In this document: positions 1 to 9,540 of the stretch, in pieces
Numbering within the stretch: the first letter of the stretch is position 1
How the letters are laid out: each line of letters opens with the position of its first letter
DNA from: Bradyrhizobium sp. CCH5-F6
GTDB lineage: Bacteria > Pseudomonadota > Alphaproteobacteria > Rhizobiales > Xanthobacteraceae
DNA length: 52,727 nt
Assembly (NCBI RefSeq): GCF_001556045.1
Contig: NZ_LSIC01000162.1
Coordinates: forward strand, 1 to 52,727
Reading direction: 5' to 3'
Program-made: the position numbers and the translations under genes
Notes under the pieces: generated by a model
What the model was told of the DNA's origin: nothing
Databases searched by the model: none
Seen by the model: the letters and a program-made list of their open reading frames with translations, nothing else

Positions 1-1354
1 GGGCACGCTCGTAGACGACCACTTCGTCGGGCGGGGGCGGCCGGCGCTTGGGCGGCGTCTCGACCACCTTGCGCTTCGGCGGGGTCTCGTCGACGCGCTT
101 CTTGATGACGGGCGGGGTGACCGGCGTTGCCGGCGGCGTCGGCGTCGAGCACGGGCAGGTCGGCGCCATCGCAACGGCGACCGGGGCGGGCGTCGTCGCG
201 GCGGCAACCGGCTGGCCGTAGTTGCGGTTCTGGACGCGGAGCAGCAGCCTGCGCGCTGTGGCAGCCAAATCGCTGTTGTCCCAGTTCGCCAGATAAGCCT
301 CGAACGAGGCGCGGGTGTTGATCGCGGTCGCGCGCTCCCAGGCCAGCATCTGCCGCCGCCGCTCGAGCACGGTGCGCAGGCGCGGCGTGCGGGCGTCCTG
401 TGCGTACAGCTCGATATAGGCCTGATAAGCGGGCACCGTGTCCTCGGTGATCACGAGTTCATAGGCGACCGCGGCCGGCTTGCCCTGCAATTCCTTGCGC
501 CAGTCCTCGAGGCTGCGCGTGGCACTCGCAAGCGCCATCGAATCTGCGCCTGGAAGGGCAGGCGTCTGGACGCTGCTCTCGCCGAAGAACCTGAAGTCCG
601 TGGTCAGCGAGGAGCTTTCCCAGGGGATCTGCCGTCCGTCGGTCGATTGAGCCACGGCGACACGGATGCGCTTGAACACCTCCTCGATCGGCAGATTGGG
701 TTGCTTGGCGATGGTCAGCGCGGCCGCGGTATAGGGGCTGTCGAGGCCGTTGCCGTCCTCGGCCTCGGCGCCGGGCGAGGTCGAATAGGAGATGAAGGAG
801 CCGGGCGCGCCGGCCTTGGTGTCGACGATCGCAAGTCCGTGGCCGGCGCCCCTGAGCGCGGGGAACGGATTGTTGCGGCAGGCATCGAGCATGAAGATGC
901 GCGCCCGCGTCGGCAGCGCGCCGAGTGTGTTGAGCAGATCGTTCAGCCGCACGCCCTGGAGCGGAATGTCGGCCTCGCGCTTCGGATCGAGATCGACCGG
1001 CACCAGATAGTTCTCGCCGTCGATCTGAAGGCCGTGGCCGGCATAGAACACCAGCGCGACGGTGTCGGCGCCGCTGGCACCGACCTTGCCCGCGAAGTCC
1101 GAGATCGCCGCGCGCATCTCGTTCTGCGCCAGGTTGGCGGCCGTGGTGACGGTGAAGCCGGCACTGCCAAGCAGCTCCGTCATGCCCTTGGCATCGTTGG
1201 CGGCGTTGGGGAGTTCCGGCACCGTGCGATAGGCGGATTGGCCGATCACGAGCGCGAGCCGGGCTTCGGCGGCGGCATCGGTCGGCGTCATCAGCTGCGT
1301 GAGTGCAAGAAAACCGGACGCAAGAAGCAAATTGGAAAAGTCTGGACGGCGCAT
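1..1354 (-). CDS. Caspase-like (peptidase C14 p20) protein, 3' end outside window
   Basis: The frame opens at ATG 1354 behind a strong ribosome site (GGAGGTGATACC) and runs off the left edge without a stop, so at least 451 residues are present. The N terminus (MRRPDFSNLLLASGFLALTQ) looks like a signal peptide, suggesting export. Residues about 30-250 fit a caspase p20 fold: an early RLALVIGQSAY strand, YAGHGLQ with the likely catalytic His107, and MLDACRNN with the likely catalytic Cys159. After about residue 280 comes a helical stretch, then a Pro/Lys-rich tail (repeated TPPK), which may lie in the periplasm or be flexible. The family comprises bacterial caspase-like cysteine proteases; substrates are not predictable here. 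It is followed by a minus-strand intergenic gap, so it may be transcribed alone. Family confidence is high, biological role unknown. Confidence 0.88.
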   Translation of the reverse strand, partial: MRRPDFSNLLLASGFLALTQLMTPTDAAAEARLALVIGQSAYRTVPELPNAANDAKGMTELLGSAGFTVTTAANLAQNEMRAAISDFAGKVGASGADTVALVFYAGHGLQIDGENYLVPVDLDPKREADIPLQGVRLNDLLNTLGALPTRARIFMLDACRNNPFPALRGAGHGLAIVDTKAGAPGSFISYSTSPGAEAEDGNGLDSPYTAAALTIAKQPNLPIEEVFKRIRVAVAQSTDGRQIPWESSSLTTDFRFFGESSVQTPALPGADSMALASATRSLEDWRKELQGKPAAVAYELVITEDTVPAYQAYIELYAQDARTPRLRTVLERRRQMLAWERATAINTRASFEAYLANWDNSDLAATARRLLLRVQNRNYGQPVAAATTPAPVAVAMAPTCPCSTPTPPATPVTPPVIKKRVDETPPKRKVVETPPKRRPPPPDEVVVYERA

Positions 1355-1523
1355 GGTATCACCTCCGTCGGCAATGCGCGCGCGATGATGGCAGCTTTTC
1401 TACGCCTGCGCCATGAACACGTCTGTGCCCTGGATCACGCAGGGCCGCGGCAAAATGGGGCAGACGGCGGTGCGGCAGGTGGAGGTCGTCAAGAGCGAGG
1501 TGCCGCGACGGCACTGAATGGCC

Positions 1524-2690
1524 CTAAAGCCGGTCCACCGGCTTGAACGTCCCGTCCTTCTGGATCACCGTCAAGAACACCTTCGGCGGCGTGTCGATCA
1601 TGCGCGTGCCGATTGTGAAGATGCTGCCGCTGATGTCGAAACGGCCGATATCGTTGATCGCGCGCAGCAGGCTCGCGCGCGTCGGATTCGGTCCGGCCGC
1701 TTCCAGCGCGGCAGCCGCGAGACGACCTGAGAGATAGCCTTCGAGCGACACGAAATCCGGCGTCAGCGTCGGATCGAACGCCTTCTGCGCCGCCTGGTAG
1801 TCGGCGACGAGCTTGAGCGAGCGGTCCCAGGGAAACGGCACGACCTGCGAGACGATGACGCCTTCTCCCTCGGGGCCGAGCTCGGCGGCGAGCGCATTGG
1901 CGCCGACGAAGGAGATGTTGACGAAGGTCGGATAAAAGCCGCTGCGGTGGGCGAGCTTGATGAACTCTGCGCACGGGCCATAGGTCCCGACCATGACGAT
2001 GGCCTCGGGGTCGGCACGCTTGATGATCCGCCAGGCCTGGCCGACCGCGCGGGTGTTGCGCTCGAAGGTGCCCTCGGCGGCGAGTTCGAGGCCCCGCCTG
2101 GCGAGCGCGCGCTTCACGCCAGCCAGACCGTCGCGGCCGAAGGAATCGTCCTGGTAGAAGATGCCGATGCGGGTGAACCTGCGATCCTCCGTGAGATGCT
2201 TGATCCAGGCCTCCGCCTCCGCGCCGTAGCTCGCGCGGATGTTGACGACGTTCGGAAGTTCGAGGTCGCGCAAGAACTCGGCGCCGGTGAACGGACCGAT
2301 GAAGGGCACGTTCCTGGTGCTGGTGATCGGAATGGTCGCCATCGCGGTGGGCGTGCCGACCGCGCCGATCAGCGCGAACACCTTGTCGTCCTCGATCAGG
2401 CGCAGCGTCTGCGCCACGGAACGATCGGGATCGTAGCCGTCGTCGCGACTGATGAGCTGGAGTTTGCGGCCGTTGACGCCGCCCCTGGCGTTGACCTCCG
2501 TGAACGCGGCGACGATGCCTTGCCGCATCCGCAGTCCGAGCGCGGAGGAGGGGCCTTCCAGCGCGGCGGCCTGCCCGAACAGGACGGCATCCTCGCTGAC
2601 GCCGGCCTCGTCGCCTCTGGACGCGAGCGCGCTCGCGGCCAGGAGCATGCTGGCCAGGATGGCGGATCTCGCTGATCGAAATCGATGCAT
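1524..2690 (-). CDS. ABC-type branched-chain amino acid/amide substrate-binding protein (Peripla_BP_6), orphan
   Basis: A 388-residue periplasmic binding protein of type I fold. The chosen start (ATG 2690) gives a signal peptide: basic MHRFRSAR, then a hydrophobic core ending in ASALAS. A longer in-frame start at 2831 would bury that signal behind 47 residues, so I rejected it. The mature part shows the LivK-like pattern: FGQAAALEGPSSALGLRMRQGI near the start, RDDGYDPDRSV, IGAVGTPTA, IGIFYQDDSFGRDGL. No permease or ATPase gene lies nearby. It is divergent from a CHASE-GGDEF-EAL gene, which makes a sensing role as plausible as transport; that link is inference. The ligand is unknown. Confidence 0.85.
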   Translation of the reverse strand: MHRFRSARSAILASMLLAASALASRGDEAGVSEDAVLFGQAAALEGPSSALGLRMRQGIVAAFTEVNARGGVNGRKLQLISRDDGYDPDRSVAQTLRLIEDDKVFALIGAVGTPTAMATIPITSTRNVPFIGPFTGAEFLRDLELPNVVNIRASYGAEAEAWIKHLTEDRRFTRIGIFYQDDSFGRDGLAGVKRALARRGLELAAEGTFERNTRAVGQAWRIIKRADPEAIVMVGTYGPCAEFIKLAHRSGFYPTFVNISFVGANALAAELGPEGEGVIVSQVVPFPWDRSLKLVADYQAAQKAFDPTLTPDFVSLEGYLSGRLAAAALEAAGPNPTRASLLRAINDIGRFDISGSIFTIGTRMIDTPPKVFLTVIQKDGTFKPVDRL

Positions 2691-2852
2691 CGGGAAGTCT
2701 TGCCGGATGATTGGAGGAAACCTGGCGCAAAATATCCTTGCGAGCCTGAACAGCTCGCTAAACGGCACGACATCGGTGATCCGTAGTACTCCGGGCAAAA
2801 CCGGCAGATTGTTTCCACTATGCGAGGTCATTCGCGCACTTCATTAACTAGT

Positions 2853-2867
2853 TTCCGCGCTGCGGAA
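2853..2867. promoter_or_regulatory. 15-bp palindrome between divergent genes
   Basis: TTCCGC and GCGGAA are perfect inverted arms separated by GCT, in the gap between the binding-protein gene (start 2690) and the CHASE-GGDEF-EAL gene (start 2980). It could be an operator shared by the two divergent promoters or a short RNA hairpin. Short GC-rich palindromes also occur by chance in such a genome. Confidence 0.3.
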
Positions 2868-2979
2868 CGATCGGGTTTCGAAATTGTGCAGTTCTTAACC
2901 GCGGTCTTGTTCCGATAGCGACGCCGGCACCTCAACCAGAGGTTCGGTTTGTCGCGGACAGGGGGACGGCGGCTTCAAG

Positions 2980-5412
2980 ATGGGCGGTCAGGATCACAAC
3001 GATCAGGATCGGAGGCGTATGACCGGATGGTGGCGCGCCGCGCCGCTGCTCGGGCTCTATCGCCCTGCGCTCGTCGCGGTGGGAGTCGGACTCCTGTTCT
3101 CGATCGTGGGCGCTGCCGCCGTGGCACGATGGGAAAATCGCGTCAACAGGATCGAGTTCGGGAACGCGGCCGAGACCCAGGCGATCGTCATGCAGAACGG
3201 CATGAACGAGTACATCTCGAGGCTTCTCGCACTGCGCACGTTGTTCGAATCGACCAACGACGAAGTCACCCGCAGCGAGTTCGAGACCTTCAGCGCCCGC
3301 CTGTTCGAGCGCCACCCCGGCATGCTGCGCATTGCCTGGTTGCCGCGCGTCGGCCGCAAGGAGCGCGCGGAGTACGAGGTCGCCGCGATCAGGGACGGTG
3401 TGCCCGGCTATCGGATCAAGTCGCTGCAGGGGCAGAATTTCGACACGGCGCCGCAGAGCGACGAATATTTTCCGGTGTTCTACTCGACCCAGCCGAAGAC
3501 CTCTTCAGTCTATGGCATGGACTATGCGACCGTTCCGGAGCGCCGGGCGCTGCTGGAGCGCGCGCGCGACAACGATCGCGTCGCAGCCATTCGCACGCGC
3601 CTCTTCGAACCGAAGCAGGGGGGCGGCCTTGTGCCCGACGTTCTCGTCGCCATTCCCGTCTACGCCAAGGGCACGTCACGCGAGGAGATCGCGGACCGGC
3701 GCCGCAATCTCGCCGGCTTCGTCGTCGGCATCTTCGACCTGCCGCTGCTGATCCAGTCCATTCGCGTGACCACCGGAGCAAGCCCCGCGGTCAGCATGAA
3801 CGTCTACCCGCCCTTCACGGCACAGATCGCCAACCTGGAGGAAACACTGCCGGATTACGCGTCGGCCGCCACCCCGCCGCGCTCGATGCGGGACATCGCG
3901 CGGTCCGTGCACTGGTCGGGCAGTCTCAGGATCGGCGATACCGACTGGCAGGTGCGGGCGGTTCCGACCGTCGGCGGACCGCTGGCGACGACTTATGATC
4001 GCGCGGGCGCGGTGCTGATCGTCGGCATGCTGCTGACGCTGTCGCTGTCGACCTATCTGATGCTCGCAAGCCGCAATTCCCGGCGGCTGTCGCAGGCGAA
4101 CCGGCGGGTGCTCGAGCTCGCCCAAACCGACATCCTCACCGGACTGCCGAACCGCGCCTTCTTCCTCGCCCGGCTCGACGAGCTGAACGCGCGGCGCGAG
4201 GGCGCCGGCCCGGCCTTCTCGATCCTGATGCTCGACCTCGACCGCTTCAAGAACGTCAACGACTCGCTCGGCCACGGCGCCGGCGATGCGCTGCTGCGCC
4301 AGGTGGCGCAGCGGCTCAAGTCGGCCATGCGCGCCGGCGACGTGCTGGCGCGGCTCGGCGGCGACGAGTTCGCCATCATCCAGAAGGCTTGCGAGGATCA
4401 GCATGCTTGCGCGACCGAGCTCGCAGCGCGGATCGCCAAGCTCGTGGCAGAGCCGTTCCTGCTGCCCGGACATCGCGTCGAGATCGGCACCAGCATCGGC
4501 ATCGCGATCGCCCCGGATCATGGCAGCGACCAGGAGCAGCTGCTGAAGAAGGCGGATCTCGCGCTCTATCGTTCGAAATCGGCGGGCCGCAACTGCTTCA
4601 CCATCTATGACGAGGCGATGTCGGCCGAGCTGGAGGCCCGCAACACGCTGGAGGGAGATCTGCGCGACGCCATCGCGCTGTGCCAGCTGGAAGTGCATTA
4701 CCAGCCGTTCGTCGACGCCCTCAGCGGCGAACGACGCGGCTTCGAGGCGCTGGTGCGCTGGCGCCATCCGACGCGCGGACTGATCCCGCCGGACCAGTTC
4801 ATCCCGCTTGCGGAGGAGACCGGGCTGATCGTGCCGCTCGGCGAATTCGTGCTGCGGCGCGCCTGCGCGGACGCCGCCCTCTGGCCATCCGATCTCATGG
4901 TCGCCGTCAATCTGTCGCCGATCCAGTTCAAGGAAGCCGAGCTGTTCGAGATGATCGGCGCGGCGCTCGCGGATTCCGGCCTGCCGCCGCAGCGGCTGGA
5001 GATCGAGATCACGGAATCCGTGCTGCTCGAGCGCGGCGTCGAGAACCACGCCTTCATGGAGCGGCTGAAGGGCATCGGCATCGAGCTTGCGCTCGACGAT
5101 TTCGGCACCGGCTATTCCTCGCTGAGCTACCTGACCGCGTTCCCGTTCGACAAGATCAAGATCGACAAGTCGTTCATCCGCAACCTCACGGAGCAGCCGC
5201 GCAGCTCCGCGATCATCTCCTCGATCGTGACGCTGGCACGCGGGCTGGACATGTCGGTCACCGCCGAAGGTGTCGAGACCCACGAGGAGTTCGAGCGGCT
5301 GAAGGCGCTCGGCGTCAATTTCGCGCAAGGCTATCTGTTCGGCCGCCCGCAACCGGTCGATCGGATCCTGTTCGACGCGCCCGCCAAATCGTCACGGCGC
5401 GACGCCGCCTGA
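2980..5412 (+). CDS. CHASE-GGDEF-EAL membrane protein, likely bifunctional c-di-GMP enzyme
   Basis: An 810-residue membrane protein. A first transmembrane segment (about residues 28-50) is followed by a CHASE-type periplasmic domain (about 70-300, with FETFSARLFERHPGMLRIAWLP), a second transmembrane segment (about 340-362), a GGDEF domain and an EAL domain. The cyclase A-site is intact (GGDEF, 460-464), and RAGD sits exactly five residues before it, matching the inhibitory RxxD site. The phosphodiesterase half keeps EAL (589-591), NLSP, EITES, DDFGTGYSS (706 on) and EGVET. Both activities are therefore possible, with product inhibition of the cyclase. An alternative start at ATG 3019 has GGAGG very close upstream. 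Likely sensing of a periplasmic ligand is inferred from the CHASE domain and from the divergent binding-protein gene. Confidence 0.9.
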   Translation: MGGQDHNDQDRRRMTGWWRAAPLLGLYRPALVAVGVGLLFSIVGAAAVARWENRVNRIEFGNAAETQAIVMQNGMNEYISRLLALRTLFESTNDEVTRSEFETFSARLFERHPGMLRIAWLPRVGRKERAEYEVAAIRDGVPGYRIKSLQGQNFDTAPQSDEYFPVFYSTQPKTSSVYGMDYATVPERRALLERARDNDRVAAIRTRLFEPKQGGGLVPDVLVAIPVYAKGTSREEIADRRRNLAGFVVGIFDLPLLIQSIRVTTGASPAVSMNVYPPFTAQIANLEETLPDYASAATPPRSMRDIARSVHWSGSLRIGDTDWQVRAVPTVGGPLATTYDRAGAVLIVGMLLTLSLSTYLMLASRNSRRLSQANRRVLELAQTDILTGLPNRAFFLARLDELNARREGAGPAFSILMLDLDRFKNVNDSLGHGAGDALLRQVAQRLKSAMRAGDVLARLGGDEFAIIQKACEDQHACATELAARIAKLVAEPFLLPGHRVEIGTSIGIAIAPDHGSDQEQLLKKADLALYRSKSAGRNCFTIYDEAMSAELEARNTLEGDLRDAIALCQLEVHYQPFVDALSGERRGFEALVRWRHPTRGLIPPDQFIPLAEETGLIVPLGEFVLRRACADAALWPSDLMVAVNLSPIQFKEAELFEMIGAALADSGLPPQRLEIEITESVLLERGVENHAFMERLKGIGIELALDDFGTGYSSLSYLTAFPFDKIKIDKSFIRNLTEQPRSSAIISSIVTLARGLDMSVTAEGVETHEEFERLKALGVNFAQGYLFGRPQPVDRILFDAPAKSSRRDAA

Positions 5413-5484
5413 GCGCGCCGAAGGGGCATGCGCGAAAAGCGCTTGACCCGGGCGGTCCCGGATGGTCCGAAGGACCGTCCAGGG

Positions 5485-6798
5485 ATGAAACACACAAATA
5501 TGCGGCTTCCGTTCTTCTACGGCTGGGTCGTGGTCGCCGTGACCTTCGTCACGATGGCCATCGGCGTGAACGCGCGCACCGCCTTTTCATTGTTCTTTCC
5601 GCCCATCGTCTCCGAGTTCGGCTGGGAACGCGGCGTCACTGCGGGCGCGTTCTCCTTCGGATTCGTGGTGTCGGGCGTGGTCAGTCCGCTCATCGGGCGC
5701 CTGATGGATCGCGCAGGTCCCCGTGCCGTGATGGAGCTCGGTGTCGTGTTGATGGGCGGCGGGCTGCTGCTGGCACCGCTGACCAGTGCGCCCTGGCATC
5801 TCTATGTGACGATCGGCGTCATGGTCGGAGCCGGCTCGGTCTGTCTCGGCTATTCCGGCCAGTCGCTGTTCCTGCCGAACTGGTTCATCCGCAAGCGCGG
5901 CTTTGCCATCGGCATCGCTTTCGCCGGCGTCGGCATCGGTTCGGTGACGCTGCTGCCGTGGGTGCAGCACATGATCGAAGAGACCGGCTGGCGCACCGCC
6001 TGCACCGCGATGGGCGTGCTGATCCTGATCGTGCTGGCGCCGATCAACCTGTTGCTGCGCAAGCGTCCCGAGGACATCGGCCTTCAGCCGGACGGCGACG
6101 CGACGCCGGCGCCCGGCGCCGCAATGCCAATCTCGAACATCGTCGATCCCGTCTGGGCCGGCACCGAATGGACGCTGAAAAGCGCCGTCGCGACTGCGCG
6201 CTTCTGGTGGGTCGCGCTCGGCTATTTCTGCGGCCTCTACGTCTGGTACGCGGTGCAGGTGCACCAGACCAAATTCCTGCTCGACATCGGCTTCAGCCCG
6301 AACGTTGCCGTGTGGGCCCTCGGCATCGTCAGCCTGCTCGGTATTCCCGGCCAGATCGTGCTCGGCCACGTCTCCGACCGTATCGGCCGGGAGTGGGTGT
6401 GGGCGATCAGCTGCGCAGGTTTTGTCGTCTGCTTCGCGGCGCTGATGGCGCTGAAGTTCCATCCGTCATCATGGCTCGTCTATCTCATGGTGTTCACGCA
6501 AGGCGCGCTTGGCTACGGCCTCACCTCGATCATGGGCGCGGTGGTGTTCGAGATCTTCCAGGGCAGGCACCAGGGCAGCATCTTCGGCACGATCATGCTG
6601 GCGGCGCTGGCGGGCGGCGCGGCCGGCCCGTGGGTGACCGGCTTGCTCCATGATCGCGCCGGCGACTACACGCTGGCTTTCGCAATTGCGATGGTCGTGA
6701 GCGGATTGTCGGCGCTCTCGATCTGGCAGGCCGCGCCGCGCAAGGTGCGCGCCGTGGCCGGCCGGCTGCACAAGCTCAAGGGACCAGCCCGGGATTGA
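5485..6798 (+). CDS. MFS transporter with N-terminal FYGWVVV motif
   Basis: A 437-residue, 12-segment major facilitator. The opening LPFFYGWVVVAVTFVTMAIG and the loop GRLMDRAGPR (MFS motif A-like, between segments 2 and 3) point to the oxalate/formate or monocarboxylate-like branch. VLGHVSDRIGREW repeats the motif in the second half. I take ATG 5485, with AAGGA ten bases upstream; an upstream in-frame ATG at 5428 adds a charged, non-conserved leader. It follows the CHASE-GGDEF-EAL gene by 72 bp on the same strand, so cotranscription is possible. The substrate cannot be told; a small organic anion is the usual cargo of this branch. Confidence 0.85.
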   Translation: MKHTNMRLPFFYGWVVVAVTFVTMAIGVNARTAFSLFFPPIVSEFGWERGVTAGAFSFGFVVSGVVSPLIGRLMDRAGPRAVMELGVVLMGGGLLLAPLTSAPWHLYVTIGVMVGAGSVCLGYSGQSLFLPNWFIRKRGFAIGIAFAGVGIGSVTLLPWVQHMIEETGWRTACTAMGVLILIVLAPINLLLRKRPEDIGLQPDGDATPAPGAAMPISNIVDPVWAGTEWTLKSAVATARFWWVALGYFCGLYVWYAVQVHQTKFLLDIGFSPNVAVWALGIVSLLGIPGQIVLGHVSDRIGREWVWAISCAGFVVCFAALMALKFHPSSWLVYLMVFTQGALGYGLTSIMGAVVFEIFQGRHQGSIFGTIMLAALAGGAAGPWVTGLLHDRAGDYTLAFAIAMVVSGLSALSIWQAAPRKVRAVAGRLHKLKGPARD

Positions 6799-6976
6799 TT
6801 CCGGATGCATCGGATTGCCTGCCCCGCCTTCGTCAACCGTTAAGCATGGTCGCGTCTTGCCGCGAGGCCGGCCGGTTGCAAAAACGTCTTGGACACCATC
6901 GGAACGCTAGCTTCGCGCATTGCCGCTTCTTCCCGCTGCCCCTGGTCCAACGATGCCTGCCTCCGATTGTCGTGTG

Positions 6977-9538
6977 ATGGAAACTCCGAACCTCCTGTCG
7001 GCTGCGCTGGAGCACGCCGAAGATGCCGTGGTCATCATCGACGGCGCGCGTCGCGTCTCGCATTTCAATGCGGGCGCAGAGCGGCTCTGGAAGCTCGCAC
7101 GCGCCGAGGTACTCGGCCGCAATGCCGAACTTCTTGGTCTCAAATGCTTGCAGGCCGATCCGATCGCGGAGTTTCGCGACGAGATCAGCCTGACGCGGCG
7201 CGACGGCAGCCGGATCCGGGCTGCCATCTCGGTGTCCTCCATCGACGGCGGCGCCGGGATCCATCACGTCGTGTTCGCACGCGACGTTACCGCTGAAGCT
7301 GAGCGTCGCGCCCGCATCGCGCTGCTCGATGCCGTCTCGGACCAGACCAACCGCGCGGTGCTCGTCACCGATCCGTCGTTGAACATCCGCTACACGAACG
7401 CGGCGTTCACGGCCCTGTTCGGCTATGGTTCGGCGGAGGCGGAGGGGCGCCTGGCGACCGACCTTCTTGCCGGTCGTCACACCAACCGGAGCTCTCTGAC
7501 GACGATCGGCAGGCGGCTCATCACGGGCGGTCCGGGCGGCGAGGCCGAGGTCCTCGTCTACACCAGGGAAGGCGAGGAGATCTGGGTCTCGGCAAGGATC
7601 GACGCGTTTCGCGATCACAAGGGCCGGGTCAAGCACCTCTTCGCGCTGCTCGAGGACATCACCGAGACCAAGCAGCTGCGCTCGCTTCAGCAACTCATCA
7701 TGAGCGCGCTCGCCGACGAGGTGCCGATTGGCGAGATCGCCGACCGGCTGTGCCGCCGCGTCGAGGAGATCGCGCCGGACGTCGTTTGCTCGCTGCTTCA
7801 CGTCGATGCCGCCGGCCTGATCCATCCGCTCGGTGGTCCCAGCCTGCCCGAGAACTATTCCCGCGCGCTCGATGGCATCGCGATCGGCCCCAATGTCGGC
7901 TCCTGCGGCACCGCGGCCTTCTACGGCGTGCCGGTTCTGGCGACCGATCTCGACACCGACCCGCGCTGGCAGCCTTACAAGGCCATGCCGCTCGGGATCG
8001 GCCTGCGCGCCTGCTGGTCGACGCCGGTGAAGGCCAAGGACGGCCGTGTCATCGCAACTTTCGCCTTTTATTATCGCGAGCCGCGCGCGCCGAGCAATTG
8101 GCACCGTCGCATCGTCGAGGCCTGCGTCAACCTCGGCGCCTTCGCGATCGAGCGCAAGGAGGCCCGTGCTGAGATTGCGCGGCTCGCCTATCACGACATC
8201 CTCACCGGCCTGCCAAACCGCGCCCAGCTGCGCCACCTGATCACCACGGCGATCGATGCCTGCCCGACCGGCAGCCATGTCGCGCTGGCCTTCCTCGACG
8301 TCGATCATTTCAAGGATGTCAACGACACGCTCGGTCACGCCGCCGGTGACGAGCTCCTGGTCCAGCTTGCGCAGCGCCTGCGCGAGCATATCGGCCCAGG
8401 GGACATGCTGGGCCGGCTCGGCGGCGACGAGTTCGTCATCCTGCTGCCGCAACGCAACGCCGAGGGTGCCGCGCGCGTCGCTGCCGATATCGCCGACGCG
8501 CTGGCGCGGCCGTTGCGGCTCGGATCGAAGCTGATGCCGATGTCGGCCAGCATCGGCATCAGCCTCTACCCGGATCACGCCACCGACATCGACACCTTGA
8601 TGCAGCAGGCGGACGCGGCCATGTACATGGCCAAGCAGGCCGGCCGCTCGACCCATCGCATCTTCAGTGCCGAGATGAACGTGCTCGCGGAGCAGCGGTT
8701 GGCCTTGATCGCGGCGCTGCGCCGCGCGATCGCGGAGGGCGCACTGAGCCTCAGCTACCAGCCGCAGATCCGCAGCTGCGACGGCGCGATCCACGGCGTC
8801 GAAGCGCTGGCGCGCTGGCACGATGCCGCGCTCGGCGACGTCTCGCCGGCAAAGTTCATCCCGCTCGCCGAAGAGTGCGGCCTGATCGAGCAGATCGGCA
8901 TGTGGTCGGTGCGCGAGGCCTGCCGGCAGATGGCCAGTTGGCGCAGCGCCGGACTCAACATCCCCAGCGTGTCGGTGAACCTGTCGCCGATGAATTTCCG
9001 CCATGCCGCGCTCGCTGCGCGACTGAAGGACATCCTTGCCGAATACGCGCTGCCGCCGGACGCGTTGATGCTCGAAATCACCGAAGGCACGTTCATGCAG
9101 GATGGCGCCGCCGCGCTGGAGACGATGCAGGCGATCCGTGCGCTGGGCATCGGCCTTGCCGTGGACGATTTCGGCACCGGCTATTCCAGCCTCAGCCGGC
9201 TCGCCCATCTGCCGATCCGCGAACTCAAGATCGACCGCAGCTTCATGCGCGACATCGAGAACGACGCAGGCGCGCTCGCGATCGCCACCGCGGTGGTCCG
9301 CGTCGGCCAGGGCCTCGGCATGACCGTGGTCGCCGAGGGCATCGAGACCGAAGGCCAGCGCAGGACGCTGGCCGATCTCGGCTGCGACATCGTCCAGGGG
9401 TTCCTCTACGCCCCCGCGCTGCCTCCGGTCGCCTTCGAACGCTGGTTGATCGAGCATTGCGCCGAGCAGGCGAGGACCATGCTGGGCCGGCTCGACGTCG
9501 CCCCGGCGGCACGCGGCGCGGCGAAGCGCTCGGCTTAG
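6977..9538 (+). CDS. PAS-PAS-GAF-GGDEF-EAL cytoplasmic signalling protein
   Basis: An 853-residue soluble protein. Two PAS domains (about residues 5-115 and 118-230; the second contains FTALFGYGSAEAEG and VKHLFALLEDITETK) are followed by a GAF domain (about 235-395, with IGPNVGSCGTAAFYG), a GGDEF domain (motif 482-486) and an EAL domain (EAL 609-611, DDFGTGYSSLSRL). No membrane segment is visible. The cyclase A-site and the phosphodiesterase motifs look intact, but the RxxD inhibitory site reads GPGD, so product inhibition of the cyclase by that site should be lost, in contrast to the protein at 2980. ATG 6977 was chosen because the upstream in-frame residues are not PAS-like; 6920 is an alternative. 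The signal bound by PAS or GAF is unknown. Confidence 0.9.
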   Translation: METPNLLSAALEHAEDAVVIIDGARRVSHFNAGAERLWKLARAEVLGRNAELLGLKCLQADPIAEFRDEISLTRRDGSRIRAAISVSSIDGGAGIHHVVFARDVTAEAERRARIALLDAVSDQTNRAVLVTDPSLNIRYTNAAFTALFGYGSAEAEGRLATDLLAGRHTNRSSLTTIGRRLITGGPGGEAEVLVYTREGEEIWVSARIDAFRDHKGRVKHLFALLEDITETKQLRSLQQLIMSALADEVPIGEIADRLCRRVEEIAPDVVCSLLHVDAAGLIHPLGGPSLPENYSRALDGIAIGPNVGSCGTAAFYGVPVLATDLDTDPRWQPYKAMPLGIGLRACWSTPVKAKDGRVIATFAFYYREPRAPSNWHRRIVEACVNLGAFAIERKEARAEIARLAYHDILTGLPNRAQLRHLITTAIDACPTGSHVALAFLDVDHFKDVNDTLGHAAGDELLVQLAQRLREHIGPGDMLGRLGGDEFVILLPQRNAEGAARVAADIADALARPLRLGSKLMPMSASIGISLYPDHATDIDTLMQQADAAMYMAKQAGRSTHRIFSAEMNVLAEQRLALIAALRRAIAEGALSLSYQPQIRSCDGAIHGVEALARWHDAALGDVSPAKFIPLAEECGLIEQIGMWSVREACRQMASWRSAGLNIPSVSVNLSPMNFRHAALAARLKDILAEYALPPDALMLEITEGTFMQDGAAALETMQAIRALGIGLAVDDFGTGYSSLSRLAHLPIRELKIDRSFMRDIENDAGALAIATAVVRVGQGLGMTVVAEGIETEGQRRTLADLGCDIVQGFLYAPALPPVAFERWLIEHCAEQARTMLGRLDVAPAARGAAKRSA

Positions 9539-9540
9539 GC

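Noticed and set aside
1524..2831. Longer start for the binding protein (ATG 2831)
   Set aside because: It would place 47 residues before an evident signal peptide.
3676..5352. Long open frame on the minus strand inside the CHASE-GGDEF-EAL gene
   Set aside because: It mirrors the codon bias of the opposite gene, which has all expected domain motifs; the antisense product is low-complexity and has no recognisable family.
6833..9457. An 874-codon open frame antisense to the PAS-PAS-GAF-GGDEF-EAL gene
   Set aside because: Same reason: high-GC shadow frame with Arg/Asp/Glu-rich composition, opposite a complete multi-domain protein.
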